Assembly (NCBI GenBank): GCA_902778585.1
Contig: CACYYD010000016.1
Location: forward strand, 1 to 46,802
DNA length: 46,802 nucleotides
Direction: 5' to 3'
From: an uncultured Eubacteriales bacterium
Lineage (GTDB): Bacteria > Bacillota > Clostridia > Peptostreptococcales > Anaerovoracaceae
The notes beneath the pieces are model-generated. The model saw only the letters and a list, made by a program, of their open reading frames with translations. It was not told where the DNA came from and ran no database searches. The position numbers were made by a program, and so were the translations under genes. Of this stretch, positions 1 through 8,666 are shown one piece after another (position 1 is the first letter of the stretch; every line of letters starts with the position of its first letter).

Positions 1-2
1 GC

Positions 3-2570
3 AGAGATAATTCTGCCTACCGCACGAAGAAAAATCTGCTTACCGGCTGGAGAAAATACTCCTTACCGCATGATGGCAAATTCATCTTACCGTGCATATT
101 CTGGCGCCCGTTCTCCATAGCTGCGGTCTTTGCCGCAGCGGCGTTTTATCTCGGCACCGATCAGGGAACCGGAGTGCTTTTCATGATCATCGCCGAGATC
201 GTTTACGGGATATTCACCATCAAGCTGTACTACCGGCTGTCAAAGAGTTTCGGACACGGCGTTCCGTACACGATCCTCATGCTGCTGGTGCCTGCGGTCT
301 TCCTGCTGATCCTCGGACTCGGAAAGAGCGTATATACCAAACCTGAATTCATACCGGAAAGAAATTACGGAATATTCATCAACAGCTTGCGGAAGATCAC
401 TGTCGCGATCATCTCCGTGGTCGAAATGGCTGTTCTCATACTGGGCGTAGGCTTCATCACGGTCAGGCAATATCCGCCGCGTCCGCTCGCCGAACTGGTA
501 CTAAACGACGTTCACAAGGATAGCGTGGGAATAGAGTCCGATGGCAACTGCGTGACGCGCGAGGAGACGATGGGCGAGGCAGCAGCAACACTCGCAACTA
601 TGCCAACCAGCAGGGAGAAGTTCTTCCCTGATCATTCTGCGGACAAGAGCGTTGTCGTAATGGAATATATAATCGGTGCGGACCTCGAGGACAGGATAGG
701 CTGCGCGAGCGCAAACATCAGAATGATGCAGGACGCCACCGACAGGGGCGACGCGCTTACCTTCGTTCTTGAAGCGGGCGGTTCGAAGAGGTGGTTTACC
801 CCGGGCATTACCGAGAACGGCTACGGCAGATACACCGTAAAGAGCGGCAATGTCGAGAAGGTCATGGACCGCGATCTCACGACAATGGAGGATCCGAACG
901 AACTTGCCGATTTCATCACCTGGACAGCTGAGAACTATCCTGCAGACAGATATATGCTGGTGCTGTGGGATCACGGCGGCGGAGTTCCGTTCGGCTACGG
1001 CGTAGATCAGCTCGGGCACAGGACGGATGCCGGCGACTTTACGGGATTCAGAGTATCCGAGGTCGCTGATGCGGCAAAGAAGTCGGGCGTGAAGTTCGAC
1101 GTGATCGGATATGACGCCTGCCTGATGCAGGATATCGAGATCGCGACTGCACTTGAGCCTGTCGCGGACTACTACCTCGCGTCTGAGGAGACAGAGGGCG
1201 GCTTCGGATGGTACTACTCGTCCGCGTTCGGAAAGCTGGCAGCGGACCCGGGCCTCAGCTCGGAGGAATTCGGCAAGGACATGGTGTCTGCCTATGACCA
1301 GTTCAACAGGGCGACAAACAACGGAGAGGCCCAGACGGGAACGACGCTTTCTTTCGTAGACCTTACGATGGTGAATCCGGCGTACGAGAAGGTCACTGGC
1401 ATATTCGAGAAGGCCGACGCGGCGATACTGGCCGATCAGAAGGACTTCGCGGAGCTTGGTCTTGCGGCGATGAACTCATACGCCTTTGCTGACGACATCC
1501 AGATCGATCTCATCGATTTTATCGACAAACTGGACGACACCGACCTGAACGATTCCATCTGCAGCAAGCAGGAGAAGCAGGACGCGATCAACGCTCTCAA
1601 GGCGTGCGTCGTCTTCAGAAACAGAGACGCTGCTGAGGGCATCAACGGAATGGCTCTTGCACTGCCGTACAAGGTGATAGACTTCTATACCGATACGAAT
1701 ACAGAACTGAAGAAGCTCAGTCTCGATAAGCAGATCGACCTTTTCAACAATGTTTTCAGCATCATGGCCGTGCAGAAGAAGGCCGAGCATGAGAAAAAGC
1801 TTGAAGAGGTGAAGGACAGCGATTTCAGGACTTTCCTTGAAGAGGCCACGTTCGTGGATTATACGACCTATGACTGGTACAACGCGGGCTTTGAGAATTA
1901 CGAGCCTACGACCGATCTGATCGACATACCGGTCACGGATACAGGCAACGGCTGGCAGGTGCAGCTCCCTGACGAGACATGGGATATCATCGCGGACTGC
2001 AGGACTGCGGCATATCAGAAAGACGAACAAGGCAGGATGCGCTTCCTCGGCTATGAGCACTTTGGCGATGAGGATGAGAACGGGCATCCGATGTTTGACA
2101 TGAATGACACATGGATCCACGTCAACGACCATCTGGTCTACTACGATTCAAAGACGCCGAGAGAGACTGACGACGGTACCGTGTTTACGGGAGATACGCG
2201 CGCTAAGCTGAACGGAAAGGATGATATCATAGTCCACATCGAGTGGGATCCTGTAAAGGAGGGCGAAGAGGCGGTCGCCGGTCACGTTACCGGTTACGAC
2301 TTCGCAGATGATGATAAGTCATTTATGAGGAAGGGTACTCAGCAGTTCAGACCTGGTGATAAGATCGAATTCATCTTTGATTATTACGATGAAGAGGGCA
2401 AGCTCGTTGCTACCGAGCCTTATGGCGGAAGTCTCCGTGTCACAAAGCAGGAGAGCCTGACTGTAGAGGATCAGCCGCTTGAACCGGGAGCCATCGAGTT
2501 CCTCGGCGTGCTGACCGACGTATATCAGAGGCAGCTGATGACAGAGGTCCTGGAGGCATATATAGAGTAA
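3..2570 (+). CDS. Clostripain-family (C11) cysteine peptidase with N-terminal membrane domain, 5'-truncated by window edge
   Basis: The reading frame is open from base 3 with no stop, so the gene very probably begins before the window; the first visible in-frame start-like codon is GTG at 174, but hydrophobic coding continues upstream of it. The visible 855 residues start with about four membrane segments (roughly residues 28-160), resembling the small membrane domain found on other Clostridia cell-surface proteins. A C11 peptidase domain follows: the catalytic pair is His324 in LWDHGGG and Cys373 in GYDACLMQ. Family members cleave after arginine or lysine and are secreted or surface proteins. 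The C-terminal 250 residues (after about 600) are not recognised. The catalytic domain likely faces outside, anchored by the N-terminal helices (inference). A terminator follows 40 bases after the stop. The class is sure; the substrate is unknown. Confidence 0.85.
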   Translation, partial: RDNSAYRTKKNLLTGWRKYSLPHDGKFILPCIFWRPFSIAAVFAAAAFYLGTDQGTGVLFMIIAEIVYGIFTIKLYYRLSKSFGHGVPYTILMLLVPAVFLLILGLGKSVYTKPEFIPERNYGIFINSLRKITVAIISVVEMAVLILGVGFITVRQYPPRPLAELVLNDVHKDSVGIESDGNCVTREETMGEAAATLATMPTSREKFFPDHSADKSVVVMEYIIGADLEDRIGCASANIRMMQDATDRGDALTFVLEAGGSKRWFTPGITENGYGRYTVKSGNVEKVMDRDLTTMEDPNELADFITWTAENYPADRYMLVLWDHGGGVPFGYGVDQLGHRTDAGDFTGFRVSEVADAAKKSGVKFDVIGYDACLMQDIEIATALEPVADYYLASEETEGGFGWYYSSAFGKLAADPGLSSEEFGKDMVSAYDQFNRATNNGEAQTGTTLSFVDLTMVNPAYEKVTGIFEKADAAILADQKDFAELGLAAMNSYAFADDIQIDLIDFIDKLDDTDLNDSICSKQEKQDAINALKACVVFRNRDAAEGINGMALALPYKVIDFYTDTNTELKKLSLDKQIDLFNNVFSIMAVQKKAEHEKKLEEVKDSDFRTFLEEATFVDYTTYDWYNAGFENYEPTTDLIDIPVTDTGNGWQVQLPDETWDIIADCRTAAYQKDEQGRMRFLGYEHFGDEDENGHPMFDMNDTWIHVNDHLVYYDSKTPRETDDGTVFTGDTRAKLNGKDDIIVHIEWDPVKEGEEAVAGHVTGYDFADDDKSFMRKGTQQFRPGDKIEFIFDYYDEEGKLVATEPYGGSLRVTKQESLTVEDQPLEPGAIEFLGVLTDVYQRQLMTEVLEAYIE

Positions 2571-2609
2571 TACGCTTAAGCTTTAAGAGTTCATTCAAGC
2601 AACTGATAG

Positions 2610-2637
2610 AAAAGACGGGGGTAATTCCTCGTCTTTT
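2610..2637 (+). terminator. Rho-independent terminator after clostripain gene
   Basis: An 11-bp stem with one G-U pair (AAAAGACGGGG against CCTCGTCTTTT) and a 6-nt loop, ending in TTTT. It lies between the protease stop and the LysR promoter. Confidence 0.75.
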
Positions 2638-2640
2638 GCC

Positions 2641-2669
2641 TTTAACGAAGGTTAACTCTGTGTTAAAAT
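2641..2669 (+). promoter_or_regulatory. Possible promoter of the LysR gene
   Basis: TAAAAT (2664-2669) lies 17 bp from a weak -35, TTTAAC (2641-2646). Several TTAAC/GTTAA half-sites surround the -10 (2651-2678), as expected if the LysR protein bound its own promoter. The -35 is poor, so the call is tentative. Confidence 0.35.
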
Positions 2670-2709
2670 AAACTTAACGACAATCAAAAACAGAAAAGAG
2701 GAATATGTT

Positions 2710-3579
2710 ATGGAAACTGCAAGACTCAGAGCATTTGTGGAGACTGCAGATAAAGGGAGCGTTAAGGCTGCGGCCGATTCGCTCGGATATACTCCGTCGG
2801 CTATAAGCCAGCTGATAACGGCTCTTGAAAAAGAACTGGGACTTTCTTTATTTGTGCGTTCCCAAAAGGGAATGAAGCTTACTTCAGAAGGAACGGAGAT
2901 GCTGCCTGCGGTAAGATCGTATCTTAACCATGAGGAAGAGATCTATTCTCTCGCGGCAGACATAAAGGGCGTCACCAGAGGCCATCTTGTAATAGCGACA
3001 TACCCGAGCGTTGCCAGCACATGGCTGCCGAAGATTGTAAGAGAATTCAAAAGCGATTTTCCGGGCATACAGATAGACCTTATGGAGAGCGTCAAGTCCG
3101 ACGTTATCCGCCATTTTGAGCAGAATGAGGCGGACATCGCTTTCCTGGTATACTCAGATCCGATGCCTTACGAGTGGATCTCGCTTAAGGAGAGCGAGGT
3201 CATCGCGGCTGTCCCTGAAGACCACAGGCTGGCGGATGCTGATGCCTACCCTATAAAGGAAGTCGAAAACGATGACTTCATTCTGGGCTCGTGGGGCAAG
3301 GAGATGGAGATCCTGGACATACTCGACAAGAATGACGTTCATCCTGAGATCAAATACACCACATACGATACACCGGCTACGCTTGCCCTTGTAAGGAGCG
3401 GACTCGGTATAAGCTTTGTAACCAGACAGTCGGCTCAGTTCTGGAGCGACCATCTTGTAAAGCTTCCGCTTGATCCGCCTCAGACGGTCACATTCGGTGT
3501 TGCTCTGCCGTCAAAGGAGCACATGACACGGGCTGCCAAGAAATTCCTTGATTACACCCTGAACTATTTCAGAGAATAA
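2710..3579 (+). CDS. LysR-family transcriptional regulator
   Basis: 289 residues, the usual LysR length. Residues 1-60 form the winged helix-turn-helix (SVKAAADSLGYTPSAISQLI, then LEKELGLSLFVRS), and residues about 88-289 form the periplasmic-binding-like effector domain that senses a small molecule. The start is supported by AGAGGAA about 6 bases upstream of ATG. No metabolic operon is adjacent or divergent, so the effector and targets cannot be guessed; the gene stands alone between a terminator and a convergent small gene. TTAAC half-sites in its own promoter region suggest autoregulation. Family assignment is firm. Confidence 0.9.
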   Translation: METARLRAFVETADKGSVKAAADSLGYTPSAISQLITALEKELGLSLFVRSQKGMKLTSEGTEMLPAVRSYLNHEEEIYSLAADIKGVTRGHLVIATYPSVASTWLPKIVREFKSDFPGIQIDLMESVKSDVIRHFEQNEADIAFLVYSDPMPYEWISLKESEVIAAVPEDHRLADADAYPIKEVENDDFILGSWGKEMEILDILDKNDVHPEIKYTTYDTPATLALVRSGLGISFVTRQSAQFWSDHLVKLPLDPPQTVTFGVALPSKEHMTRAAKKFLDYTLNYFRE

Positions 3580-3623
3580 TGCCGGGAAATCATAAAGCGG
3601 GTTGAATAATCACAAAAAACGAA

Positions 3624-3659
3624 AAACGCCCTTACGTTAGAGAGGGAGGAAAGGCGTTT
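3624..3659 (-). terminator. Terminator of the 29-residue minus-strand gene
   Basis: Read on the minus strand: AAACGCCTTT pairs with AAGGGCGTTT (10 bp, one G-U), followed by TTCGTTTTTT. On the plus strand the G-U becomes a C-A mismatch, so the element is oriented for the minus strand. Confidence 0.7.
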
Positions 3660-3701
3660 CTCAAAAGGAATAATATTGAATCTGGTATGCGATTTAGTTG
3701 A

Positions 3702-3791
3702 TTACTTGTGGTTCTTGCTCATCTTTGCGAAGTAATTCCACTTTGCGATAAGAACTGCTGCATAAGCTACGATTACGATTGCTGATACCAT
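3702..3791 (-). CDS. Small single-pass membrane peptide (29 residues)
   Basis: A 29-codon gene. ATG at 3791 is preceded on its strand by a near-ideal ribosome site (GGAGGTGCAAA). The peptide has one hydrophobic helix at its N-terminus (residues 2-16, rich in Ala, Val and Ile, with Tyr10) and a basic tail (KWNYFAKMSKNHK). It has its own -35/-10-like sequence upstream and its own terminator downstream, so it looks like a complete monocistronic unit. No family recognised. Possibilities are a membrane-active regulatory peptide, a type I toxin-like peptide, or a small accessory subunit; no antisense RNA partner is evident. The gene architecture is seen directly; function is unknown. Confidence 0.65.
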   Translation of the reverse strand: MVSAIVIVAYAAVLIAKWNYFAKMSKNHK

Positions 3792-3834
3792 TTTGCACCT
3801 CCATAAAATTGAACACCCCGTTGTTTTCACCTAC

Positions 3835-3863
3835 AATATAGTCATATACACCATTTAAGTAAA
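3835..3863 (-). promoter_or_regulatory. Candidate promoter for the 29-residue gene
   Basis: On the minus strand, TTTACT (3863-3858) and TATATT (3840-3835) are separated by 17 bp, about 45 bp before the start codon. The -35 is weak. Confidence 0.4.
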
Positions 3864-3907
3864 GTTAATAGTCGTCACTGAGGCTTTAAGCCTAACTGAA
3901 TGAGAAA

Positions 3908-4453
3908 ATGCATCCGATAGAGCACTTCAAAACGGTCAGCGAGCACCGTAAATTAGTAAGAGAATATTGTTTCAGACTTGGCCTCTACAGGCAGGGCCTG
4001 ATGCACGATCTGACAAAATATTCGCCAACGGAATTCTGGCGCGGAGCCAAATACTGGCAGGGAACAAGAAGCCCCAACAACAAGGAAAGGGAAGTGACCG
4101 GCGTCTCAAGAGCGTGGCTCCACCACAAAGGGCGCAACAAACACCACTTCGAATACTGGATCGATTACATGATAAATGAGGATGGAACCGTTGGATTTGG
4201 CGGGAATCCGATGCCTAAGAGGTATATCGCAGAGATGTTCTGCGACCGGATAGCAGCCTGCCGTGTCTACATGGGAGACAAGTACACGGATGCTTCCGCA
4301 TACGATTATTACATGAAGGGGACTGCCACAAGAGTGGGACCTCTGATCCATCCTGATACAGCCGCGCAGCTCGAGAAGATGCTGAAGGTACTGAAGGACG
4401 AAGGTGAAGATGCCGCGTTCGCCTATGTGAGGCAATGGCTGAAAGAAAAGTAG
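3908..4453 (+). CDS. DUF5662 family protein
   Basis: 181 residues. The pattern HFKTVSEHRKLV, then GLYRQGLMHDLTKYSP, then HHKGRNKHHFEYW matches my memory of the DUF5662 family, widespread in Clostridia and some phages. The conserved HD and clustered His residues suggest a metal site in a mostly helical protein, but no activity is established. The start has no clear Shine-Dalgarno; it is chosen because homologues begin with this short amphipathic segment. The gene faces the Hsp20 gene convergently across a shared hairpin. Roughly 115 bases upstream hold only the divergent promoter of the small minus-strand gene. Confidence 0.75.
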   Translation: MHPIEHFKTVSEHRKLVREYCFRLGLYRQGLMHDLTKYSPTEFWRGAKYWQGTRSPNNKEREVTGVSRAWLHHKGRNKHHFEYWIDYMINEDGTVGFGGNPMPKRYIAEMFCDRIAACRVYMGDKYTDASAYDYYMKGTATRVGPLIHPDTAAQLEKMLKVLKDEGEDAAFAYVRQWLKEK

Positions 4454-4607
4454 GCTACAGCCGGCGAAACGGATGCGAGGCTAAGATGAGAAAGTTAAGT
4501 CTCACTTAACACAAGATTGAACAATCTTTAAAACCGGTTTGAAAGATCCGTGAAAACATAAAAGAAAAACACATGGAAACAAACTGTAAGATCTCAGAAA
4601 GCAAAAT

Positions 4608-4634
4608 GAAGGGCCCGGAATTTCCGGACCCTTC
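4608..4634 (-). terminator. Convergent terminator between DUF5662 and hsp20
   Basis: GAAGGGYCCGGAA pairs with TTCCGGRCCCTTC around a minimal loop. One position is C-A on the plus strand but G-U on the minus strand, and the minus-strand tail is ATTTTGC, so it fits hsp20 best; it may serve both directions. Confidence 0.65.
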
Positions 4635-4689
4635 TTCTGATATAACGTATTAAAGGTATGAGAGATGGAGAGAGTAGATTGCGTGTTTA

Positions 4690-5139
4690 TTAACCTTCGA
4701 TCATGATAGTCTTTTTCTCAGGGAGCTCAGGCTCTTTTTCCTTAGGGAAGGTGAGGCTGAGAACTCCGTCTTCGAACTTGGCCTTGACGTCTGCCTCATC
4801 GAGACCCTCGCCTACATAGAAGCTTCTCTGCATAGCGCCGGAATAACGCTCCTTACGCAGGACCTTGCCCTTATCGTCCTTGTCTTCCTCATCGAGAGCC
4901 TTGCATGCGCCGACTACCAGGTAGCCGTTGTCAAGAGTGAGGGAGATCTCATCTTTCTTGAAGCCCGGCAGATCGATGTCCAGTTCATAGTTGCCGTCCT
5001 TGTCGCGGACGTCTGTCTTCATGATACCGTTTACATGTTTGCCGTAAAGCTTGCGCTCTGCGTCTTCAGGCATTCTCATTCTTGGGAATTCGAAAAAGTC
5101 ATCAAAGAAATCGTCGTTGAAAAGTTTTGGATAGAACAT
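4690..5139 (-). CDS. hsp20: Small heat-shock protein, Hsp20/alpha-crystallin family
   Basis: 149 residues. An ATP-independent holdase that binds unfolding proteins and hands them to DnaK. The N-terminal arm has the repeated Phe/Asp pattern FDDFFEFP; the alpha-crystallin domain runs from about residue 38 (IMKTDVRDKDGNYELDIDLPG) to 135 and carries the hallmark DGVLSLTFPK; the C-terminal tail KKTIMIEG has the I-x-I assembly motif. ATG is preceded by AAGGAGG. The promoter is overlapped by a perfect CIRCE operator, so it should be repressed by the HrcA encoded about 20 kb downstream. A hairpin terminator follows. Confidence 0.95.
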   Translation of the reverse strand: MFYPKLFNDDFFDDFFEFPRMRMPEDAERKLYGKHVNGIMKTDVRDKDGNYELDIDLPGFKKDEISLTLDNGYLVVGACKALDEEDKDDKGKVLRKERYSGAMQRSFYVGEGLDEADVKAKFEDGVLSLTFPKEKEPELPEKKTIMIEG

Positions 5140-5220
5140 AGTGTGCCTCCTTATATGTAAATCATTCTTTTACGTTTCTGATGCGGCCCTGTATGTTGGC
5201 CGTCTCTGTTTGACAACTAT

Positions 5221-5249
5221 GTTATAGCACTTCTGTTAGCACTCGTCAA
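5221..5249 (-). promoter_or_regulatory. Promoter of hsp20, -35 inside CIRCE
   Basis: On the minus strand TTGACG (5249-5244) and TATAAC (5226-5221) are separated by exactly 17 bp. The -35 lies in the spacer and right half of the CIRCE operator, so HrcA binding would block polymerase directly. Confidence 0.8.
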
Positions 5250-5262
5250 TAGTGAGTGCTAA
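5236..5262. promoter_or_regulatory. CIRCE operator (HrcA binding site) for hsp20
   Basis: TTAGCACTC-N9-GAGTGCTAA, identical to the CIRCE consensus over both 9-bp arms with the canonical 9-nt spacer. It overlaps the -35 of the hsp20 promoter. Confidence 0.96.
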
Positions 5263-5413
5263 CATTTTTCAAAAAATTTTCAGCTTTTTTCTTCCGCCCC
5301 GGCGGGCGCCTTTGTTACAATTGAGTTTTCTCTGTGAAATGGGCGTATCCCGTGCTCATTTGTGGTACAATTTATCCGTATATTTATGCGATTTGCAAAA
5401 AATTGATATCAGT

Positions 5414-5442
5414 TTGAGATCATTTGATCGGATTTGTATTAA
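5414..5442 (+). promoter_or_regulatory. Candidate promoter for the beta-CASP nuclease gene
   Basis: TTGAGA and TATTAA spaced by 17 bp, about 37 bp before the start codon. A second TACAAT at 5366-5371 lacks a matching -35. Confidence 0.5.
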
Positions 5443-5478
5443 GAGAAGGGTTTATCTGCAGATCGCGGAGGGGTTTTT

Positions 5479-7131
5479 ATGAAAATTACATTTATCGGAG
5501 CTACTCATGAGGTCACCGGCTCGTGCTCTCTGCTGGAAGTAGGCGGAAAGCACATAATCGTCGACTGTGGAATGGAGCAGGGCGTGGATATCTTCCAGAA
5601 CATCGAGATACCTCTTGCCCCGTCCGACATCGATGCGATAGTCGTGACACATGCTCATATCGACCACACAGGCAAACTGCCTTTCCTCGTTGCTAACGGC
5701 TACAGCGGACCTATCTATGCGACTGAAGCTACGCGCCAGCTCTGCGAAATAATGCTGAAAGACTCCGCCCACATTCAGGAGTTTGAAGCACAGTGGAGAA
5801 ACCGCAAGGGAAAGAGAGCAGGTGAAGAGGAATACGTTCCGCTCTACACAACGGAAGATGTACTGAAGACTATGCCGCTCTTTAAGACGGCCGGCTACGG
5901 TACGGATGTCGAGATCTTCGACGGCGTGACAATAAACTACAATGACGCCGGACATCTGCTGGGATCGTCCAATGTTCTTTTCAAAATGAAGGAGGGCGGT
6001 CTTGAAAAGACTATCCTCTTCTCGGGAGACATCGGCAACACCGATAAGCCGCTCATCCGCTCGCCTCAGGATCCTCCTCACGCGGACTACGTGGTGTGCG
6101 AGTCCACATACGGCGACAGAAAGCATCCGGAGAAGCCGGACTACGTTGAGCAGCTGACAAGGATAATCCAGGATACACTGGACAGGGGCGGCAATCTGGT
6201 CGTTCCGGCATTCGCTGTCGGCAGAACACAGGAACTCCTCTATTATATAAGGATCATAAAAGAGGAAGGTCTCATCAAGGGGCACGACGGATTCCCGGTC
6301 ATAGTGGACAGCCCGCTCGCCGTGGAAGCTACCAATATATATAGTACGGAAATGTACGAGTACTATGACGATGAAGCTCTCGAACTTCTGAGAGCCGGCA
6401 TCAATCCTGTCACATTCCCGGATCTCAAGGTGTCGATAAGCAGCGATGAGTCAAAGGCCATCAACGCAGACCTTACACCGAAGATCATCATCTCGGCGTC
6501 GGGCATGTGCGAAGCCGGCAGGATACGCCACCATCTGAAGCACAACCTCTGGAGACCTGAGTGTACGATACTCTTCGTAGGCTACCAGAGCCCGGGCACC
6601 GTGGGAGGAAAACTCCTTGACGGCGAAAAGGAAGTCAAGCTCTTCGGTGAAGCGATCTCTGTAAAGGCTGAGATCCTCAGGATCGATTCTTTCAGCAGTC
6701 ATGCCGATGAGCCGCACCTGCTTGAATGGGTCAAGAAGGCAAGTCCGGGCACACGTGTCTTCATCAACCACGGAGAAGACGAGGTCACCGATAAATTCGC
6801 GGCTGAGGTCGCGAGGGAGACCGGCAAGCCTGCGGTAGCTCCTTACAGCGGAGAGATATGGGATCTCGCGAGTGATGAGCTTATCCACAGAGCGAAGGTC
6901 GTTCCGGTCATCAGAAAGAATGCCCAGGAAGGTCACTCCTCGTACAACGACGAGCACAAGAGCGCATCCAATGCTTCGAAGGAGTTCAGAGACCTCAGGC
7001 AGACGGGTATGGATCTTATCAGACTCATTGACGGAAGCTGCGATGTCTCCAACAAGGAGCTTAAGCGCATGAGAAGAGAGATCGAAGAAATAATCAAAAA
7101 ACATACAGAAAAGGAGAATGCTGATGGATAA
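5479..7131 (+). CDS. MBL-fold beta-CASP RNA-processing nuclease
   Basis: 550 residues. Metallo-beta-lactamase fold with the zinc motifs THAHIDHTG (HxHxDH), DAGHLLGSS, FSGDIG and SSHAD, and a beta-CASP insert between about 210 and 380; the segment IISASGMCEAGRIRHHL and the following VGYQSPGTVGG are typical of RNA-specific beta-CASP enzymes. It should cleave or trim RNA in the cytoplasm, but it is not RNase J, lacking that family's C-terminal domain. A charged helical tail (about 480-550) is extra. GGAGG lies 8 bases before ATG. It heads the plus-strand run and overlaps murI by 8 bases, suggesting coupled translation. Exact RNA substrate unknown. Confidence 0.88.
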   Translation: MKITFIGATHEVTGSCSLLEVGGKHIIVDCGMEQGVDIFQNIEIPLAPSDIDAIVVTHAHIDHTGKLPFLVANGYSGPIYATEATRQLCEIMLKDSAHIQEFEAQWRNRKGKRAGEEEYVPLYTTEDVLKTMPLFKTAGYGTDVEIFDGVTINYNDAGHLLGSSNVLFKMKEGGLEKTILFSGDIGNTDKPLIRSPQDPPHADYVVCESTYGDRKHPEKPDYVEQLTRIIQDTLDRGGNLVVPAFAVGRTQELLYYIRIIKEEGLIKGHDGFPVIVDSPLAVEATNIYSTEMYEYYDDEALELLRAGINPVTFPDLKVSISSDESKAINADLTPKIIISASGMCEAGRIRHHLKHNLWRPECTILFVGYQSPGTVGGKLLDGEKEVKLFGEAISVKAEILRIDSFSSHADEPHLLEWVKKASPGTRVFINHGEDEVTDKFAAEVARETGKPAVAPYSGEIWDLASDELIHRAKVVPVIRKNAQEGHSSYNDEHKSASNASKEFRDLRQTGMDLIRLIDGSCDVSNKELKRMRREIEEIIKKHTEKENADG

Positions 7132-7924
7132 CAGACCGATCGGAGTTCTGGATTCCGGTCTTGGCGGTCTGACATCCGTGCAGGAGCTTCACAGGCAGCT
7201 GCCGGAAGAAAAAGTGATCTACTACGGCGACACGGCGAGGACGCCTTACGGTTCGAAATCGCCTGAGACTATAGTGAAGTTCGCTACGCAGATCGTGGAC
7301 TACCTCGTAGCAAGAAACACCAAGATGATAATCATCGCCTGCAATACGGTCACGGCCCTCGCACTGGACTCACTGAGGGAGCGCTACCCGGCGATACCTA
7401 TCATCGGAGTAATAGAACCGACGGTCGAGAAGGTGGTGGCGGACGGCTGCAAGAAGGTCGGCGTCATCGCGACAAAGGCTACGATCGGAAGTGACGTTTA
7501 CGGAAAGTCGCTCAGAGCGCTTGACCCGGGGATAGAGGTACACAGCACGGCTTGCCCGGCGATAGTCCCGCTTGTCGAGGACGGTCTGACCGATACCGAG
7601 ATAATGGAACTTACCGTGAAGCACTACATGGACGACTTTGTGAAGGAGAACGGCTTCGATGATCTTATCCTCGGATGCACGCACTATCCGCTGGTCGCCA
7701 AACATATTAGGAAGCTTTACCCGGACCTCAGACTGTACAGCTCGTCGGCCGAGGTTGTAAGAGAAGCTTCGGAGATACTGAGCGGGCGTGATATGCTGGC
7801 TTCGGGCTCCGAATTCACGGACAGATACTACGCGAGCGACATGTCGGACAACTTCATTGCTATGACCGACAGGCTCTTTGCGGACACGGATTTCAAGATA
7901 CATTTGTTAAAACTTGAAGAATAG
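7124..7924 (+). CDS. murI: Glutamate racemase
   Basis: 266 residues. Converts L-glutamate to D-glutamate for peptidoglycan, using two cysteines as acid and base: Cys in ACNTVTAL and Cys in LGCTHYPL. The N-terminal signature is IGVLDSGLGGLTS, with YYGDTARTPYG following. Two ATGs are possible, at 7118 and 7124; AAGGAG (7111-7116) is 1 base from the first and 7 from the second, so 7124 is chosen. It overlaps the end of the upstream nuclease gene, so the two are likely co-transcribed. Length is normal. Confidence 0.95.
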   Translation: MDNRPIGVLDSGLGGLTSVQELHRQLPEEKVIYYGDTARTPYGSKSPETIVKFATQIVDYLVARNTKMIIIACNTVTALALDSLRERYPAIPIIGVIEPTVEKVVADGCKKVGVIATKATIGSDVYGKSLRALDPGIEVHSTACPAIVPLVEDGLTDTEIMELTVKHYMDDFVKENGFDDLILGCTHYPLVAKHIRKLYPDLRLYSSSAEVVREASEILSGRDMLASGSEFTDRYYASDMSDNFIAMTDRLFADTDFKIHLLKLEE

Positions 7925-8007
7925 TGACTTTTCTTGTACAATCTATAGGCTTGTGCGGTAATTTGCCCCGGGCACCGCAAATACAGGCATACCGGAGGAG
8001 TTATCTA

Positions 8008-8619
8008 ATGGAAACAGAATTCAAATACATTCTTAACGATCCGTCAGTATTCGACACGATCGTCGAAGAGGCAGGCAGCAGCAAGCTGGGCCTGGACAGC
8101 GTGGAGATCATCGACATGCACGCAGTCTATTTTGATACCGAGGATTTCGATTTCAGAAACAGGGGTATCGCGTACAGGATCCGCCAGGAGGACGACAGGT
8201 GCACCGCTACGATAAAGTGGGATATCGACGTCAGCGGCGGTCTTCACAGGCGCGAGGAGTTCAACCTCGTTGTCAATGACGAGAGATTCGCAGATCACCC
8301 GGACATCGAGATCTTTGTCTCAAGCGACGCTTATGATGTCCTGAAGGACGCGGCGGGCAGCAAAAAGCTGGTCCCGACCATCTCCATGGACTATCAGCGC
8401 AGGCAGTTCAAGGTGGACACGGGAAAGTCCATCAGCTGCATTTCCATTGACGAGGGCGTGATCCACCACGTCGACGGCCACATCGTCCCTGTCTCCGAGC
8501 TCGAGATCGAGTGGTACTACGGGGATGAGGATGACTTCATGGCGCTCGCAAAGCGCGTACAGGAGAAGTACGGCCTCAAGACTGAGGACAGATCAAAGCT
8601 CCAGAGGGCATATAATTAA
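8008..8619 (+). CDS. CYTH domain protein (triphosphate tunnel family)
   Basis: 203 residues. Starts with the ExExK-type signature METEFKY and contains the other CYTH tunnel motifs: YFDTEDFDFRNRGIAYRIR, a TIKW strand, the RREEFN strand and SELEIEW. Such proteins bind triphosphates with divalent metal inside a beta tunnel; members hydrolyse tripolyphosphate or thiamine triphosphate, or make cAMP. Nothing here selects one activity. An earlier in-frame ATG at 7924 was rejected because GGAGGAG (7994-8000) sits 7 bases before ATG at 8008 and the motif is at the very N-terminus in this family. It lies 83 bases behind murI, ahead of tig. Confidence 0.85.
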   Translation: METEFKYILNDPSVFDTIVEEAGSSKLGLDSVEIIDMHAVYFDTEDFDFRNRGIAYRIRQEDDRCTATIKWDIDVSGGLHRREEFNLVVNDERFADHPDIEIFVSSDAYDVLKDAAGSKKLVPTISMDYQRRQFKVDTGKSISCISIDEGVIHHVDGHIVPVSELEIEWYYGDEDDFMALAKRVQEKYGLKTEDRSKLQRAYN

Positions 8620-8666
8620 TTCAGATCAATAAAAAACAGTAAACATACAACGGAGGAACATAACAC

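Noticed and set aside
5252..5482. 76-codon plus-strand frame between CIRCE and the nuclease gene
   Set aside because: Begins in the CIRCE element, crosses the promoter, no ribosome site, composition unlike coding DNA.
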